DNA of 64,000 nucleotides, from NCBI RefSeq assembly GCF_014642835.1, contig NZ_BMJA01000001.1, positions 1,925,314 to 1,989,313 of the forward strand, read 5' to 3'. Of this stretch, positions 9,053 to 17,614 are shown one piece after another; position 1 is the first letter of the stretch; each line of letters begins with the position of its first letter. This DNA is from Dyella nitratireducens. GTDB lineage: Bacteria; Pseudomonadota; Gammaproteobacteria; Xanthomonadales; Rhodanobacteraceae. The notes beneath the pieces were generated by a model. That model saw only the letters and a list, made by a program, of their open reading frames with translations, had not been told where the DNA came from and did not search any database. A program made the position numbers and the translations under genes.

Positions 9053-9316
9053 CGTCATTCCGGCGAAGGCCCATTGCTGTCCGGGGAAAATTCACAGCGC
9101 TCCAGACATGCATCTGCCACTCAACCGAAGCCTCTATGTTTGCCAGCCAATTTAACGCTAGCGATTCGTCGCCCCGGCGAACGCCGGGGCCCAGTGTCTT
9201 TGACGATCTGCAAGTCGCTGGGTCCCGGCTTTCGCCGGGACGACGACCCTTTTAGCCATGTCGCTAGAACAAGCAAAACTTTCCCCGGACAGCAGTGGGC
9301 GAAGGCCGGAATGACG
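9053..9316. repeat. Composite inverted-repeat element enclosing a type B repeat
   Basis: The left arm starts CGTCATTCCGGCGAAGGCCC and continues TGCTGTCCGGGGAAA; the right arm (about 9276-9316) is its near-complement. Between them lies the type B REP-like repeat at 9161-9246. The same outer arm encloses other repeats at 18015-18617 and 57345-57687, so it behaves as a module. The region between the GNAT gene and the ArsR gene (9019-9444) holds only this element and the operator. Confidence 0.65.
9161..9246. repeat. REP-like intergenic repeat, type B
   Basis: Second copy of the element at 732-817, in the same orientation, differing at a handful of positions. It has the same palindrome CCCCGGCG/CGCCGGGG and the same downstream CAGTGTCTTTGACGATCTGC segment. 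Confidence 0.75.
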
Positions 9317-9409
9317 ACTCGCTTCGAAATGTAAAGGCGAACACTTCCAAACGGCCACACCAACGTGGCTGTTTTCTTTGCTACGGACTTGCAGCGCAAC
9401 GATCACCTC

Positions 9410-9439
9410 TTGACATATTTAGATGATTAGCTAATTATC
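9410..9439 (+). promoter_or_regulatory. Promoter with palindromic operator of the ArsR-SdpI operon
   Basis: A consensus -35 TTGACA at 9410-9415 is followed, 17 bases on, by the -10 candidate AATTAT (9433-9438). An 18-bp palindrome, GATGATTAGCTAATTATC (9422-9439) with a single mismatched pair, covers the -10. Such a site is expected for a dimeric ArsR/SdpR winged-helix repressor that represses its own operon. The ATG begins at 9445, only six bases after the -10, so the transcript would be leaderless or nearly so. Confidence 0.7.
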
Positions 9440-9444
9440 ACATC

Positions 9445-9741
9445 ATGAACAAAGTATTCAGAGCCCTTTCCGATCCCACCCGGCGGCAGGTGCTGCAGCT
9501 CCTGCGTAAAGGGCCGCTAAGCGCTGGCGAGCTCAGCGACCCGTTCGACGTCTCCAAGCCGACGATGTCGGCGCACTTCGCGGTGCTGAAGGAGGCCGAC
9601 CTGGTGCACGCCGAGAAAGACGGCAAGTCCGTCATCTACCACCTGAAACTCTCAGTGCTCGAAGAGGCGCTGCTGGGCTTCATCCATTCATTCGACCTGG
9701 GCACGGAGACACCGAAGCCCAACGAGGAGACTGAACGATGA
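9445..9741 (+). CDS. ArsR-family winged-helix repressor (SdpR-like), 98 aa
   Basis: Starts MNKVFRALSDPTRRQVLQLL. The recognition helix region is PFDVSKPTMSAHFAVLKEADLV, and the wing is EKDGKSVIYHLKLS. No metal-binding Cys pair of the ArsR/CadC type is visible, which favours the SdpR autorepressor subgroup. It overlaps the SdpI-like gene by four bases. It probably binds the palindrome at 9422-9439 and is relieved by the membrane partner or by a signal sensed by it, by analogy with B. subtilis SdpRI (inference). Confidence 0.9.
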   Translation: MNKVFRALSDPTRRQVLQLLRKGPLSAGELSDPFDVSKPTMSAHFAVLKEADLVHAEKDGKSVIYHLKLSVLEEALLGFIHSFDLGTETPKPNEETER

Positions 9742-10112
9742 AAAAGGAACTGATCGGGGCACTCGCCTGGGCCTTCGTCATGCTCGTCCTGGCGCTCGGC
9801 ATGAGCGTGGCGAACAAGCTGGGCTACATCGAACGCGACACGGTCTTGCGAGTGGCCGTCGGCGTTATCGGGCTCTGGCTGGCCTGGTATGGCAACCGGC
9901 TGCCCAAAACTTTCGTCCGTAGCGCCCAAGGGCGCCAGGCCCAGCGGGTCTCCGCTTGGTCCATGGTGCTGAGCGGCCTCGTCTACGCCGGACTGTGGGC
10001 GTTCGCCCCGATTCCGGTAGCGACATGGGGCGGAGTCAGCGCGGTCTTGTTAGGGATCGTGGTGACGCTCGGCTATTGCCTGTCGCTGCCGCCCAAATTG
10101 AAAGCTCACTAA
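9738..10112 (+). CDS. SdpI-like membrane protein, 124 aa
   Basis: Four predicted spans: about residues 8-25, 38-52, 72-90 and 98-116. The family segment WLAWYGNRLPK is followed by a stretch where SdpI proteins carry a conserved basic loop (QGRQAQRVSAWSMVL). In Bacillus, SdpI gives immunity to a secreted toxin and sequesters SdpR at the membrane; here no toxin gene is adjacent. Translationally coupled to the repressor gene. Confidence 0.75.
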   Translation: MKKELIGALAWAFVMLVLALGMSVANKLGYIERDTVLRVAVGVIGLWLAWYGNRLPKTFVRSAQGRQAQRVSAWSMVLSGLVYAGLWAFAPIPVATWGGVSAVLLGIVVTLGYCLSLPPKLKAH

Positions 10113-10172
10113 TTCCGGTGCTGCCGGCCGCTAACGTGGCTTGGCGGCTCCCACCGCCAAACCGCGCCTGTA

Positions 10173-10928
10173 TCAGTGACCATGCATCATGTCCGCAGGC
10201 GTTCCGTCAGACCAATTAGGCGCCGGGACCAGGAACACAAGAATCGGCGGCAACCCTTTCACTTGGGTGGGTTCCTTCGGAGAGAAGAACCAATAGGGGC
10301 TGGACATAACCGGCGAGCCCTCCGCGCCAGAACCCCAATCGTTGGCGTCTTTGACCAGAGTGTCGAACATGAGATGAGGCATGTTGTGGCCCCCTTCGTC
10401 GGTCAGATACGACGACTTCGACATCATGTAATCCATGGCGCCGCTTTCGAGATCCGGCAATTGCTTGCTTGCGTACGCGGCTTTGAGTGCCGACAGCATC
10501 TCCGCCTTGGAGCGACCAGCCATCGCCATCTTCGCGCGTAGATAAAAGATCGGCACGATCGAACGCGCAGCCTGGGGGTTCAGACAGTCGGCAGCCCTTA
10601 TTTTCGGGTTCCAGAATTCGGGCCAGTCGAACGGTCCCATCCAGCTTCTAGCCACCACGCAGACAAATCCGTTCTTGCCTTCGACCGCTGTCTCGTAGCC
10701 CTGGCGCTCCAGCACCAGGACTGTCGCATCACGGGATATGGATGCCGGCGCTGCACTGCGCGCCAGGGCGATCTCCGCTCCCCGATCTGCCATGAGGTAT
10801 TGGTCGATCGGCGCCATCTTCGGATAGTTCGGCGTGGCATCCTGTGCCATCACCTGGTGCACCGTGCCGAGTCCAACCAGTAGTACGAAGCTTGTGATGA
10901 CGATCGCGCCCATCGTGTTCTTGCGCAT
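10173..10928 (-). CDS. Secreted hypothetical protein, 251 aa
   Basis: ATG at 10928 chosen because GAGGAAGAG precedes it and a clean signal peptide follows (MRKNTMGAIVITSFVLLVGL, with cleavage probably after VMA). The mature part includes DATPNYPKMAPIDQYLMADRGAEIALARSAAP, GKNGFVCVVARSW and a C-terminal GLPPILVFLVPAPNWSDG. Probably periplasmic. The family is not recognised by name. Convergent with the SdpI-like gene and followed upstream by the YCII gene on the same strand. Confidence 0.8.
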   Translation of the reverse strand: MRKNTMGAIVITSFVLLVGLGTVHQVMAQDATPNYPKMAPIDQYLMADRGAEIALARSAAPASISRDATVLVLERQGYETAVEGKNGFVCVVARSWMGPFDWPEFWNPKIRAADCLNPQAARSIVPIFYLRAKMAMAGRSKAEMLSALKAAYASKQLPDLESGAMDYMMSKSSYLTDEGGHNMPHLMFDTLVKDANDWGSGAEGSPVMSSPYWFFSPKEPTQVKGLPPILVFLVPAPNWSDGTPADMMHGH

Positions 10929-11007
10929 GATCTCTTCCTCACCATCGGTTATGTCACGCAGAAACGTGCCGTGCACCTGATCCTCTGCACAGCTGCTGCT
11001 GCACCGC

Positions 11008-11364
11008 TCAGTCTTCCGCGGGGGCGGGCACAAAGAAAATCTCTCGCACCTCGACCACGCCAGGCAGCGCCTTCGCGCCCTTGCGCACCCAGGCCATCAC
11101 CTCGTCCAGATTCCCGGTTTCCAGTATCGAAAGACCACCCACGTACTCTTTCGCCTCCAGGTACGGCCCATCGGTAACGACTACCTCGCCATCGGGCTGC
11201 GAGCGCACTGTCACGGCCTTCGGACTCAAGCCGCAAGCAAACTTCCTGACACCGGCAGCGACCATTTCCCGGTTGAGCGCGTGGATGGCTTCGACAGTCG
11301 CCTCGGTGACGAGGGACGGGTCAAAGTTCTCAGGGAGGTAGGTAGAGATCAGATATTGCGGCAT
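11008..11364 (-). CDS. YCII-related protein, 118 aa
   Basis: Starts MPQYLISTYLPENFDPS and contains the typical YCII/DGPF-like segment VTDGPYLEAKEYVGGLSILE and later AWVRKGAKALPGVVEVREI. These proteins have a dimeric alpha-beta barrel, are often encoded near ECF sigma factors, and lack a proven enzymatic function. Length is normal for the family. It lies 79 bases upstream of the secreted-protein gene and may be co-transcribed. Confidence 0.88.
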   Translation of the reverse strand: MPQYLISTYLPENFDPSLVTEATVEAIHALNREMVAAGVRKFACGLSPKAVTVRSQPDGEVVVTDGPYLEAKEYVGGLSILETGNLDEVMAWVRKGAKALPGVVEVREIFFVPAPAED

Positions 11365-11556
11365 GGTCGTCTCCTGGAAGGGTCTTCAGCCGGGCTGGTT
11401 GCCGACCTTCACAGTAGCAACGAACGACGAGGCCGAATTTCGACACGTTGCCCAAAAAAATTTGGGCTCTGTTCGCATGGAGAGTGGATTGACTCACGTG
11501 GCGATAGCCAACATGCGCCAGGAAGCGGCTTTCTCTCTCGCTCTTTTGCATCCAGC

Positions 11557-11877
11557 TTATTGGGACTCGGCGCGAAAATGGGCGTGCGCTTGGTATGCCA
11601 GGCACCCATCACGGGAGATGAGTCGATGGTCAGAATCATAGATCGTGTAACACGCCTGTACATTTCCAATGGGCGCGGCACCATCCAGTCCCAGCAGAAG
11701 CGTATAAAGAGTGTCGCTCAGCACGAGTTCGATAACGTGACGCAACTTCCGCCGCTGACGTTCCGTCAGCGCCATGTCTGCGATACACCGTGTGACGTGG
11801 GAATCTTCGCGATCGAGAAGTTCGAGAATGATCTGCTTCTCCGCCTTCCACAGCGATACAAATTCCGTGGCATCCAT
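11557..11877 (-). CDS. Hypothetical protein, about 106 aa
   Basis: Reading from the ATG at 11877, the product begins MDATEFVSLWKAEKQIILEL and includes MALTERQRRKLRHVIELVL and a C-terminal YDSDHRLISRDGCLAYQAHAHF. The open frame extends to an earlier ATG at 11931 whose extra residues are Ser-rich and unconvincing. No signal peptide. The helical, charged middle looks like a real protein but I cannot assign a family. Confidence 0.55.
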   Translation of the reverse strand: MDATEFVSLWKAEKQIILELLDREDSHVTRCIADMALTERQRRKLRHVIELVLSDTLYTLLLGLDGAAPIGNVQACYTIYDSDHRLISRDGCLAYQAHAHFRAESQ

Positions 11878-11966
11878 AATGGGGATTGAATTCCCTGAAC
11901 TTGAAGAGGAAAGCGCCGCCATACGTTGCATGCGACGCTTTCCGTATGGGTGCTGGTCGAATCGCC

Positions 11967-13532
11967 TTATTGGTGACGCAGCGCGTTTACGATCACACCA
12001 TTCTTGTTGAGCAAGAGAAGGATTTGCTCCGAACCATTCTTGTGTTGAACGTTATAGCTATCCCAGCCGAAGTCCGTGACGCCGGCAAACTTATAGGATT
12101 GAACCGGTCCGAGGGTGGCGAGATATTTCTTCATCGAGGCCTGTTGGTCGGCACGAATCTGCGCAAGCTCCGGGCTCATTCCCACGCCGCTGTCTGAATC
12201 ACTCAACATCAAGCGGATGGCCTTGTCACTACCGGGAAAGGGCTTCTGATCCTTGATCCTGGCTGCCAGTGCTTCACGAATTTGATCCGCGGTGACCTGA
12301 TTTACACGAGAAGCTGTGATAACCGCCCTCCCATTGAGATGCACGATCAAGGTCATGGCGTGATTTTCCGCGCCGCTGACGAACTCGATCGTGGCGCCGA
12401 GACCCGGCACCAGGAACTCCGTATTACTGATGGGGGAAACATCAATGGGTCCCTGTACCGCAGCCTGGCCCATGGGCAAAACGGTCAGCCCGTTCCCTTT
12501 GCGCGTCACCGTGATCAAGGAAAGATCACTGACTTGATAGAAGCCTTCGTATTCTTCAAGAAGGCTCGGGCTTATCGTAACGGCGCTTTTCGTGCTTGGC
12601 GCATGGACGGCAGGTGGTGTTACTTGAGCCGCAAATGCCGCCATGCCAACAGAAACGCTGATCAGGGCCAACGCCGACGCACGTGCCCATTTTTGAGGCT
12701 TCGACAACATGATCTTGATCCTCCGCTCAAGAAACGACCTGGATTCCGACATCGCCGTTACCGCACCGACGTAACCGGACTGGTTTTGCCCTACCTGAAT
12801 CAATGTTTCGCAATACTCCCCGACATCTCCACCGCCGCGCAGAACGCGGGCGTCGCAATCCACTTCGATGGCGCATCGAAGACGATGGAACTGCCACCAG
12901 AGCAAAGGGCTCCATGGCATGGCCACCAGGAGCATCAGCGCGATGGCAACAAGCAACGGATCACGCGCCTTCAAGTGCGACTGCTCATGGGCGATGACGT
13001 ATTGCTGCTGTCCCTGCGACTCCTGCAGCAACCAGGCAGGCACGACGATGCGCGAACGAATCAATCCAACGACGGCAGGCCCCACGCTGTCGGAAACAAG
13101 CACCGGCACACCGCACAAATACCCTCGGTTCCAGTTGCGTTTACGCCTATAAAACAAAGCGGTGCTCAAACCCAGAAAGAGCACGAGGGTGATCGAACTG
13201 GCTAGCCAGAGATCGCGCAATATCGCATTGATTTGTGTAGACGACGTGTACGACTTTGCGCCACCCCAATCGATAACCGTCGACGCCAACGGGATTGATG
13301 TCGTGTCGCGTAGGGCAAATGGTGCAGTAGATGCCGCTGGCCGGAGGAACCCAGGCAGTTGTATGGAGACCGTTGCAATAACGATTGGCAGAAGTAACGA
13401 CGCCACGATGGCAGTCATCCAAGCCCAGCGGGTAGGTGTCCGACGATACTTGGCCGCCTGTTCGGCTATCAGGGCTGCCATGCTAAGCGGAATCGCGACG
13501 AGAACGGCATAGATCATCCAGGCAAGCATCAC
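11967..13532 (-). CDS. BlaR1/M56-family membrane metallopeptidase sensor, 521 aa
   Basis: Three or four N-terminal spans (about 3-25, 38-60, 108-128, 190-212) surround the M56 metallopeptidase with zinc motif HEQSH (His182, Glu183, His186). A late span (about 285-305) leads to a C-terminal part exported to the periplasm. That part has no penicillin-binding SxxK domain. Instead it carries a DUF3471-like beta segment (YEGFYQVSDLSLITVTRKG) and a further alpha-beta domain to the end. It overlaps the BlaI-like gene by four bases. Family role: the sensor domain detects a ligand and the protease inactivates the BlaI repressor. Confidence 0.88.
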   Translation of the reverse strand: MMLAWMIYAVLVAIPLSMAALIAEQAAKYRRTPTRWAWMTAIVASLLLPIVIATVSIQLPGFLRPAASTAPFALRDTTSIPLASTVIDWGGAKSYTSSTQINAILRDLWLASSITLVLFLGLSTALFYRRKRNWNRGYLCGVPVLVSDSVGPAVVGLIRSRIVVPAWLLQESQGQQQYVIAHEQSHLKARDPLLVAIALMLLVAMPWSPLLWWQFHRLRCAIEVDCDARVLRGGGDVGEYCETLIQVGQNQSGYVGAVTAMSESRSFLERRIKIMLSKPQKWARASALALISVSVGMAAFAAQVTPPAVHAPSTKSAVTISPSLLEEYEGFYQVSDLSLITVTRKGNGLTVLPMGQAAVQGPIDVSPISNTEFLVPGLGATIEFVSGAENHAMTLIVHLNGRAVITASRVNQVTADQIREALAARIKDQKPFPGSDKAIRLMLSDSDSGVGMSPELAQIRADQQASMKKYLATLGPVQSYKFAGVTDFGWDSYNVQHKNGSEQILLLLNKNGVIVNALRHQ

Positions 13533-13903
13533 GGCTTCTCCTTGTCGGATCGTTCGGACAGCAACTTACGCATGCGGCTGATCTGCTCCGAACTCAGCTT
13601 CTGATCAGAAACCAAATGCGAGAACAGCAATTCCGTCGAACCTTTGAACAGCTTGTTCGTCAGGTGCTGTAGTGCATTCTTGCGCGCGGCCTGCTGTTTG
13701 ACGCTGGCGAAGTAGCGGTGCCCACGCCCTTCCTCATCGTGACTGACGTACCCCTTGGCTTCCAGCGTACGCAGCACGGTAAGCACCGTGGTATAGGCAA
13801 GCTTGTCGCTCAAGCGCTCGCGAACATCCGTCACCAAGGAGGGGCCATGTTCCCACAGCACCTGCATGACGTCCGCCTCACGGTCGGTGAGAGAGATATT
13901 CAT
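13529..13903 (-). CDS. BlaI/MecI/CopY-family repressor, 124 aa
   Basis: ATG at 13903 chosen because the family N-terminus MNISLTDREADVMQVLWEHG begins there; the open frame upstream runs into the promoter. The winged helix includes VTDVRERLSDKLAYTTVLTV and LRTLEAKGYVSHDEEGRGHR. The C-terminal helices (QKLSSEQISRMRKLLSE) form the dimer. It probably represses its own operon by binding the inverted repeats at 13924-13945 and 13971-13984 and is removed by the M56 partner encoded next. Confidence 0.92.
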   Translation of the reverse strand: MNISLTDREADVMQVLWEHGPSLVTDVRERLSDKLAYTTVLTVLRTLEAKGYVSHDEEGRGHRYFASVKQQAARKNALQHLTNKLFKGSTELLFSHLVSDQKLSSEQISRMRKLLSERSDKEKP

Positions 13904-13923
13904 GACATGATTCCCGCATGGCA

Positions 13924-13984
13924 ATCTACTAAAGACGTAGTAGATACTAACCAGCCCAACGGGATTGTCAACTATATCTATAGT
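13924..13984 (-). promoter_or_regulatory. BlaI-type operator-promoter
   Basis: Two inverted repeats: ATCTACTA/TAGTAGAT with a six-base spacer (13924-13945), and ACTATA, TC, TATAGT (13971-13984). On the minus strand a consensus -35 TTGACA (13966-13971) and a -10 TAGTAT (13944-13949) are 16 bases apart. The first repeat covers the -10 and the second abuts the -35, the arrangement expected for a BlaI/MecI-type repressor controlling the blaI-M56 operon. Confidence 0.75.
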
Positions 13985-14053
13985 ACATGTGCGGCGGTTC
14001 AGGAATGAGCGGCAAGAAACCTTAGGAGCATCGACTGGCCAGCTGGTCATCAA

Positions 14054-14115
14054 GCGCCCGCTTCGGGTCGAAAGTGGATGCTTTTAAAGACTTGGCCATG
14101 ATGAACGTTTTTCCC
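14054..14115. repeat. Isolated cassette-type hairpin plus remnant of a GNAT gene tail
   Basis: Bases 14054-14081 match the hairpin family of the 25-42 kb array (CCCGCTTCGGGTCGAAAG core, same strand orientation). Directly adjoining (14082-14115) the minus strand encodes KTFIMAKSLK, identical to the C-terminus of the GNAT protein at 8548-9018, but without its stop codon. This is a scar of a former gene-plus-hairpin unit. Confidence 0.6.
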
Positions 14116-14121
14116 CTCACC

Positions 14122-15669
14122 TCACCGGGCGCGCCTAAACCACCCGAGAACGCGTTGCACCCACGCGTTTGCCTCGCCCGGGTTCCACACGAAAGTCGCT
14201 ACGCTTTCCGGTGGCATCGTGTAGTCAAAACGCGTCTGATCCTGCGCGATGGAGACGGAGCGCGCTTCCACGTTGCTGTTCACCATCACCAGCACGATCG
14301 ATCCATCGGATGCATTCTGGAATGCCACATTGGCGAGGCCCTTGTCGTCGGTCTTCGTGGATTCGACCCGGACGGCGCCGGGCAAGACGAATCGACTGAA
14401 GTGTGCAAACGCGTAGTATTCGTCGTTGCGAGTCACCGCGCCCGTGTGCGAGTCGATCGTGACCACACCCTTGCACGCCGCACAACCGCCGAAATGCGGA
14501 CCGTGTTGCTCGTCGAGCACCAGGTTCCAATAGATGACACCACGCGCCCACTGCCTGGTTCCGGTCACCAACAGCTCGCGCGTAAACCAGAGCAGCTCAC
14601 CGTTTGCGGCGGATGCCCAATCGCCCCCGGAACACTCGGTGATGTAGGTGTCTTTTTGCGGGTACGCGCGATGGACGCGACCTTGCGCATACTGGCTGCC
14701 TTCATAGCAATGCCAGGCAACGCCATCGACATAGCGCGCGGCATCCGGGTTTGCCAACAAGGCCAGGGGTTGCTCGGGCTGGTTCCAGTTGTGATCCCAT
14801 TCGAGAATCTGTGTTTTTTGCGTGCGGCTTGCCAGCTTCGGGCCGAGATACTGCGCGATGATGCGCGCCCGCGTGTCCTCCGGTACTTCCATGCCGGGAT
14901 AGGTAACGGGTACGAAGCCTGGCTCGTTCTGCAAGGTCACGGCGAAGATCGGGATGCCATAACCGAGATACGCGTCGAGATACTTGACGAGATAGTCCGC
15001 ATACGCACTTTCATACTGCGGCAGCAACTCCCCGCCAATAAGGTTTTCGCTGGTTTTCATCCACGCTGGTGCGCTCCATGGCGATGCGACGATGTGCAGC
15101 CCCGGATCGATGGACAGAACCTCGCGCACCATCGGTATCACATCGTGCACCGTGGGCGTGACGTTGAAATGCTGTAGCTGCGGATCGACCTGGCCGAAGG
15201 GAACATCATCCAGGGTATACGGCTTCAACGAGAAGTCCGAAGCGCCAATGGTCAGGCGCATCATGTTCAAACCGAGATTGGGCGGCGGCCCGTACAGCTC
15301 ATGCAGCAAGGCCCTGCGCTGCAAAAAGTTAAGCTTGTTCTTCAGCAGCCACGCCGAAGAATCCGTCATGGCCGCGCCAAAACCGACCATGGTTTGAAAT
15401 CGCTTCTGCAGGTCGATGACCACGTCGGCCGGCGACGAACCGCGAGCACTCATGGCAATGTCGGGCTGCTGCTGCAACGTCAATCGACGATTTGCCGTGC
15501 TCAGCCACAGCTGGACGGTGGGCAAGGTCGACCGTGTCGAAGGGGCCGCTTTAGGTTTGGCCGCGGGATACGTGAAGCGCGGCGCATAAAGAGCGGCCAG
15601 CGCGAGCAGGATGAGTAAAGCGATGAAGACGATGGCTGTGCGAGGGGAATCCGACCTGCGCTCATTCAT
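14122..15669 (-). CDS. Glycoside hydrolase family 30 protein, 515 aa
   Basis: ATG at 15669 preferred to an in-frame TTG at 15678. An N-terminal membrane anchor or uncleaved signal (IVFIALLILLALAALYA) is followed by a GH30 catalytic barrel with the segments MVGFGAAMTDSSAWLL, NMMRLTIGASDFSL, SPWSAPAWMKTSENL, and LQNEPGF, where Glu of NEP is the acid/base. The nucleophile region is YITECSGGDW. A C-terminal beta domain follows. GH30 enzymes cleave beta-glucosyl, beta-xylosyl or beta-1,6-glucan linkages; the exact specificity is not readable. Active outside the cytoplasm. Confidence 0.92.
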   Translation of the reverse strand: MNERRSDSPRTAIVFIALLILLALAALYAPRFTYPAAKPKAAPSTRSTLPTVQLWLSTANRRLTLQQQPDIAMSARGSSPADVVIDLQKRFQTMVGFGAAMTDSSAWLLKNKLNFLQRRALLHELYGPPPNLGLNMMRLTIGASDFSLKPYTLDDVPFGQVDPQLQHFNVTPTVHDVIPMVREVLSIDPGLHIVASPWSAPAWMKTSENLIGGELLPQYESAYADYLVKYLDAYLGYGIPIFAVTLQNEPGFVPVTYPGMEVPEDTRARIIAQYLGPKLASRTQKTQILEWDHNWNQPEQPLALLANPDAARYVDGVAWHCYEGSQYAQGRVHRAYPQKDTYITECSGGDWASAANGELLWFTRELLVTGTRQWARGVIYWNLVLDEQHGPHFGGCAACKGVVTIDSHTGAVTRNDEYYAFAHFSRFVLPGAVRVESTKTDDKGLANVAFQNASDGSIVLVMVNSNVEARSVSIAQDQTRFDYTMPPESVATFVWNPGEANAWVQRVLGWFRRAR

Positions 15670-16048
15670 GGGACGCAAGTCACCCGTGGCTCACGTGGCG
15701 GTTCACTTGGATCATGCAGCTTCCTGGCTTCCTCGGAAAAAGGGGCGACGTGCTTTTTCTACATGGGAAACACGCTATGGGCCAGCCCTGTTTCCGCGGA
15801 CGGTTTCACTAATCTCCGCACTCATTCTCTCGAATGTTTCGGGTGAGCGATACCGGCATGTCCGTTGCCGCTAGCACGCCGCCCCATCTGAACGGTGTAC
15901 GACGGGCGTGGCGTCGCTGGATGCAACGGGGCCCGACGCGCATCGACAGTCAGCAGGGATAGAGCCTGGCTATGCTAAATCAGCGGTGCAACCGAAGCGG
16001 GAAAGGTCTGCGGGTCGCGGACTGACGGGTCCACCTGAGGGTGTAAGC
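15670..16048. other. Gene-free interval of 379 bases
   Basis: Between the divergent GH30 and phospholipase-D-like genes. It should contain both promoters. I see no convincing small gene, repeat or -35/-10 pair of high quality. Confidence 0.5.
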
Positions 16049-17614
16049 ATGCGAACAGATCGCTGGGTCGTCGCGTTTGCCATCACAATCCTTTGTGTTT
16101 TCCTTCAGGCGTGCTCCACGCTCCCGCCCAGTACGCAGAAAGCACAGACGCACCACCTACCGGCCGCTGCCGATACGGCATCGGCGCGGTACACCCATGC
16201 GGAGGTGAACAAGCACCCGCACCAATCCGGCTTTCGATTGCTGACACTGAGCACGAACGCACTACTCAGTCGCGTGGCACTGGCCGATCATGCCGCGCAC
16301 TCGATCGATGTGCAGTACTACATCTTCGCCAACGACATGACCGGGCATCTGATGATGCAGCATCTCCTTGCCGCTGCCGACCGCGGCGTGCGTGTCCGGA
16401 TGCTTATCGACGATGACAATTTCGATGACAAGGATCATCTGTTCGAGGCACTGAACTCGCATCCGAACATCGAAATTCGACTGTTCAATCCCTTCCGCAC
16501 GCGCAACCCCACCCTGCTGTCCCGTGCCGTCCAGTTCATGATGGAGTGGCGACGCCTCAATCGGCGCATGCATAACAAAGCGTTCATCGTCGACAACAAC
16601 GTGGCCATCATCGGCGGACGCAACATTGGCGATCCTTACTTCGATGCGGGCAGCGACACGCACTTCCGCGACCTCGACGTGGTGGCCATCGGTCCCGTCG
16701 TACAACAGGCTTCCGATGCGTTCGATGCCTACTGGAACTGCGATGCCGCTTATCCACTCGACCAGCTCAAAAAAACGGATGAATCCGGCCAACGCCTCGC
16801 TGCCGCACGGTTGATCCTCCAGAAAGACGTGCGGAAATTCGCGCAATCCGACTATGCGCAGGCTGCGCTGGACGAGCTGCCCGACGGACCGACCGCCGAC
16901 AAGCGCGGGGCATGGTTTTGGGGCAATGCCGAATTCGTGGCCGATCAGCCGGAGAAAATCGAGACCGACGGCGACGTGCCGGCATTGCGCATCGGCCCAC
17001 GGCTCAAGACCATGCTGGACGGCGCCCAGCACGAGATACTTGCGACGACGCCTTACTTCATCCCTGGCGATGCCGGCACCAAGCACCTGGTATCGCGAGC
17101 TCAGGGTGGCGTATCCATCAAGATACTGACGAACTCACTTGCGTCGACAGACGAAACAGCGGCCCATGCCGGCTACGTGCACTATCGCAAGGCGCTGGTC
17201 GAAGGCGGCGTGCAACTCTACGAACTCAAACCAACGTCGGGCCAGAGCCAGCCAACCACATCCGCTGGCAAATCGTCGGGGATCAGCCTTCACGCCAAGA
17301 CCATTGTCGTGGACGACCGTGAGGTCTTCATAGGCTCTCTCAACATGGATCAGCGCTCCAAGCTGCTCAATACCGAAATGGGCGTCATCGTGGATTCGCC
17401 TAGATTGGCCCAGGCCATCAGCGACTTCTTCCACACCGCGACGCAACCTTCCAATGCGTACCAAGTCATGATCGACCCGACCACCCACCAGCTCGTCTGG
17501 CGGGCCGAGGACCATGGCAAGCCGGTCACTTTTCAGAGCGAACCCGGCGCAACCACCAAGCGACGCACGGAAGTGACGCTGCTGCGCCAGCTTCCCATCG
17601 ATGGTTTGCTTTAG
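16049..17614 (+). CDS. Phospholipase D-like lipoprotein (cardiolipin synthase-like), 521 aa
   Basis: ATG at 16049 follows GAGGG at good spacing. A lipoprotein signal ends in LQAC with Cys22 as the lipidated residue. Two HKD motifs are present: HNKAFIVDNN (His175, Lys177, Asp182) with IGGRNIGD after it, and HAKTIVVDD (His415, Lys417, Asp422) with IGSLNMD after it. Both sites are complete, so the enzyme is probably active in phosphatidyl transfer or phosphodiester hydrolysis at the cell envelope. The layout fits the ClsC/YmdC-like periplasmic group. Confidence 0.9.
   Translation: MRTDRWVVAFAITILCVFLQACSTLPPSTQKAQTHHLPAAADTASARYTHAEVNKHPHQSGFRLLTLSTNALLSRVALADHAAHSIDVQYYIFANDMTGHLMMQHLLAAADRGVRVRMLIDDDNFDDKDHLFEALNSHPNIEIRLFNPFRTRNPTLLSRAVQFMMEWRRLNRRMHNKAFIVDNNVAIIGGRNIGDPYFDAGSDTHFRDLDVVAIGPVVQQASDAFDAYWNCDAAYPLDQLKKTDESGQRLAAARLILQKDVRKFAQSDYAQAALDELPDGPTADKRGAWFWGNAEFVADQPEKIETDGDVPALRIGPRLKTMLDGAQHEILATTPYFIPGDAGTKHLVSRAQGGVSIKILTNSLASTDETAAHAGYVHYRKALVEGGVQLYELKPTSGQSQPTTSAGKSSGISLHAKTIVVDDREVFIGSLNMDQRSKLLNTEMGVIVDSPRLAQAISDFFHTATQPSNAYQVMIDPTTHQLVWRAEDHGKPVTFQSEPGATTKRRTEVTLLRQLPIDGLL

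Noticed and set aside
14074..15177. 367-residue plus-strand frame across the GH30 gene
   Set aside because: Antisense shadow; composition is typical of a reversed coding strand and the GH30 motifs are on the other strand.
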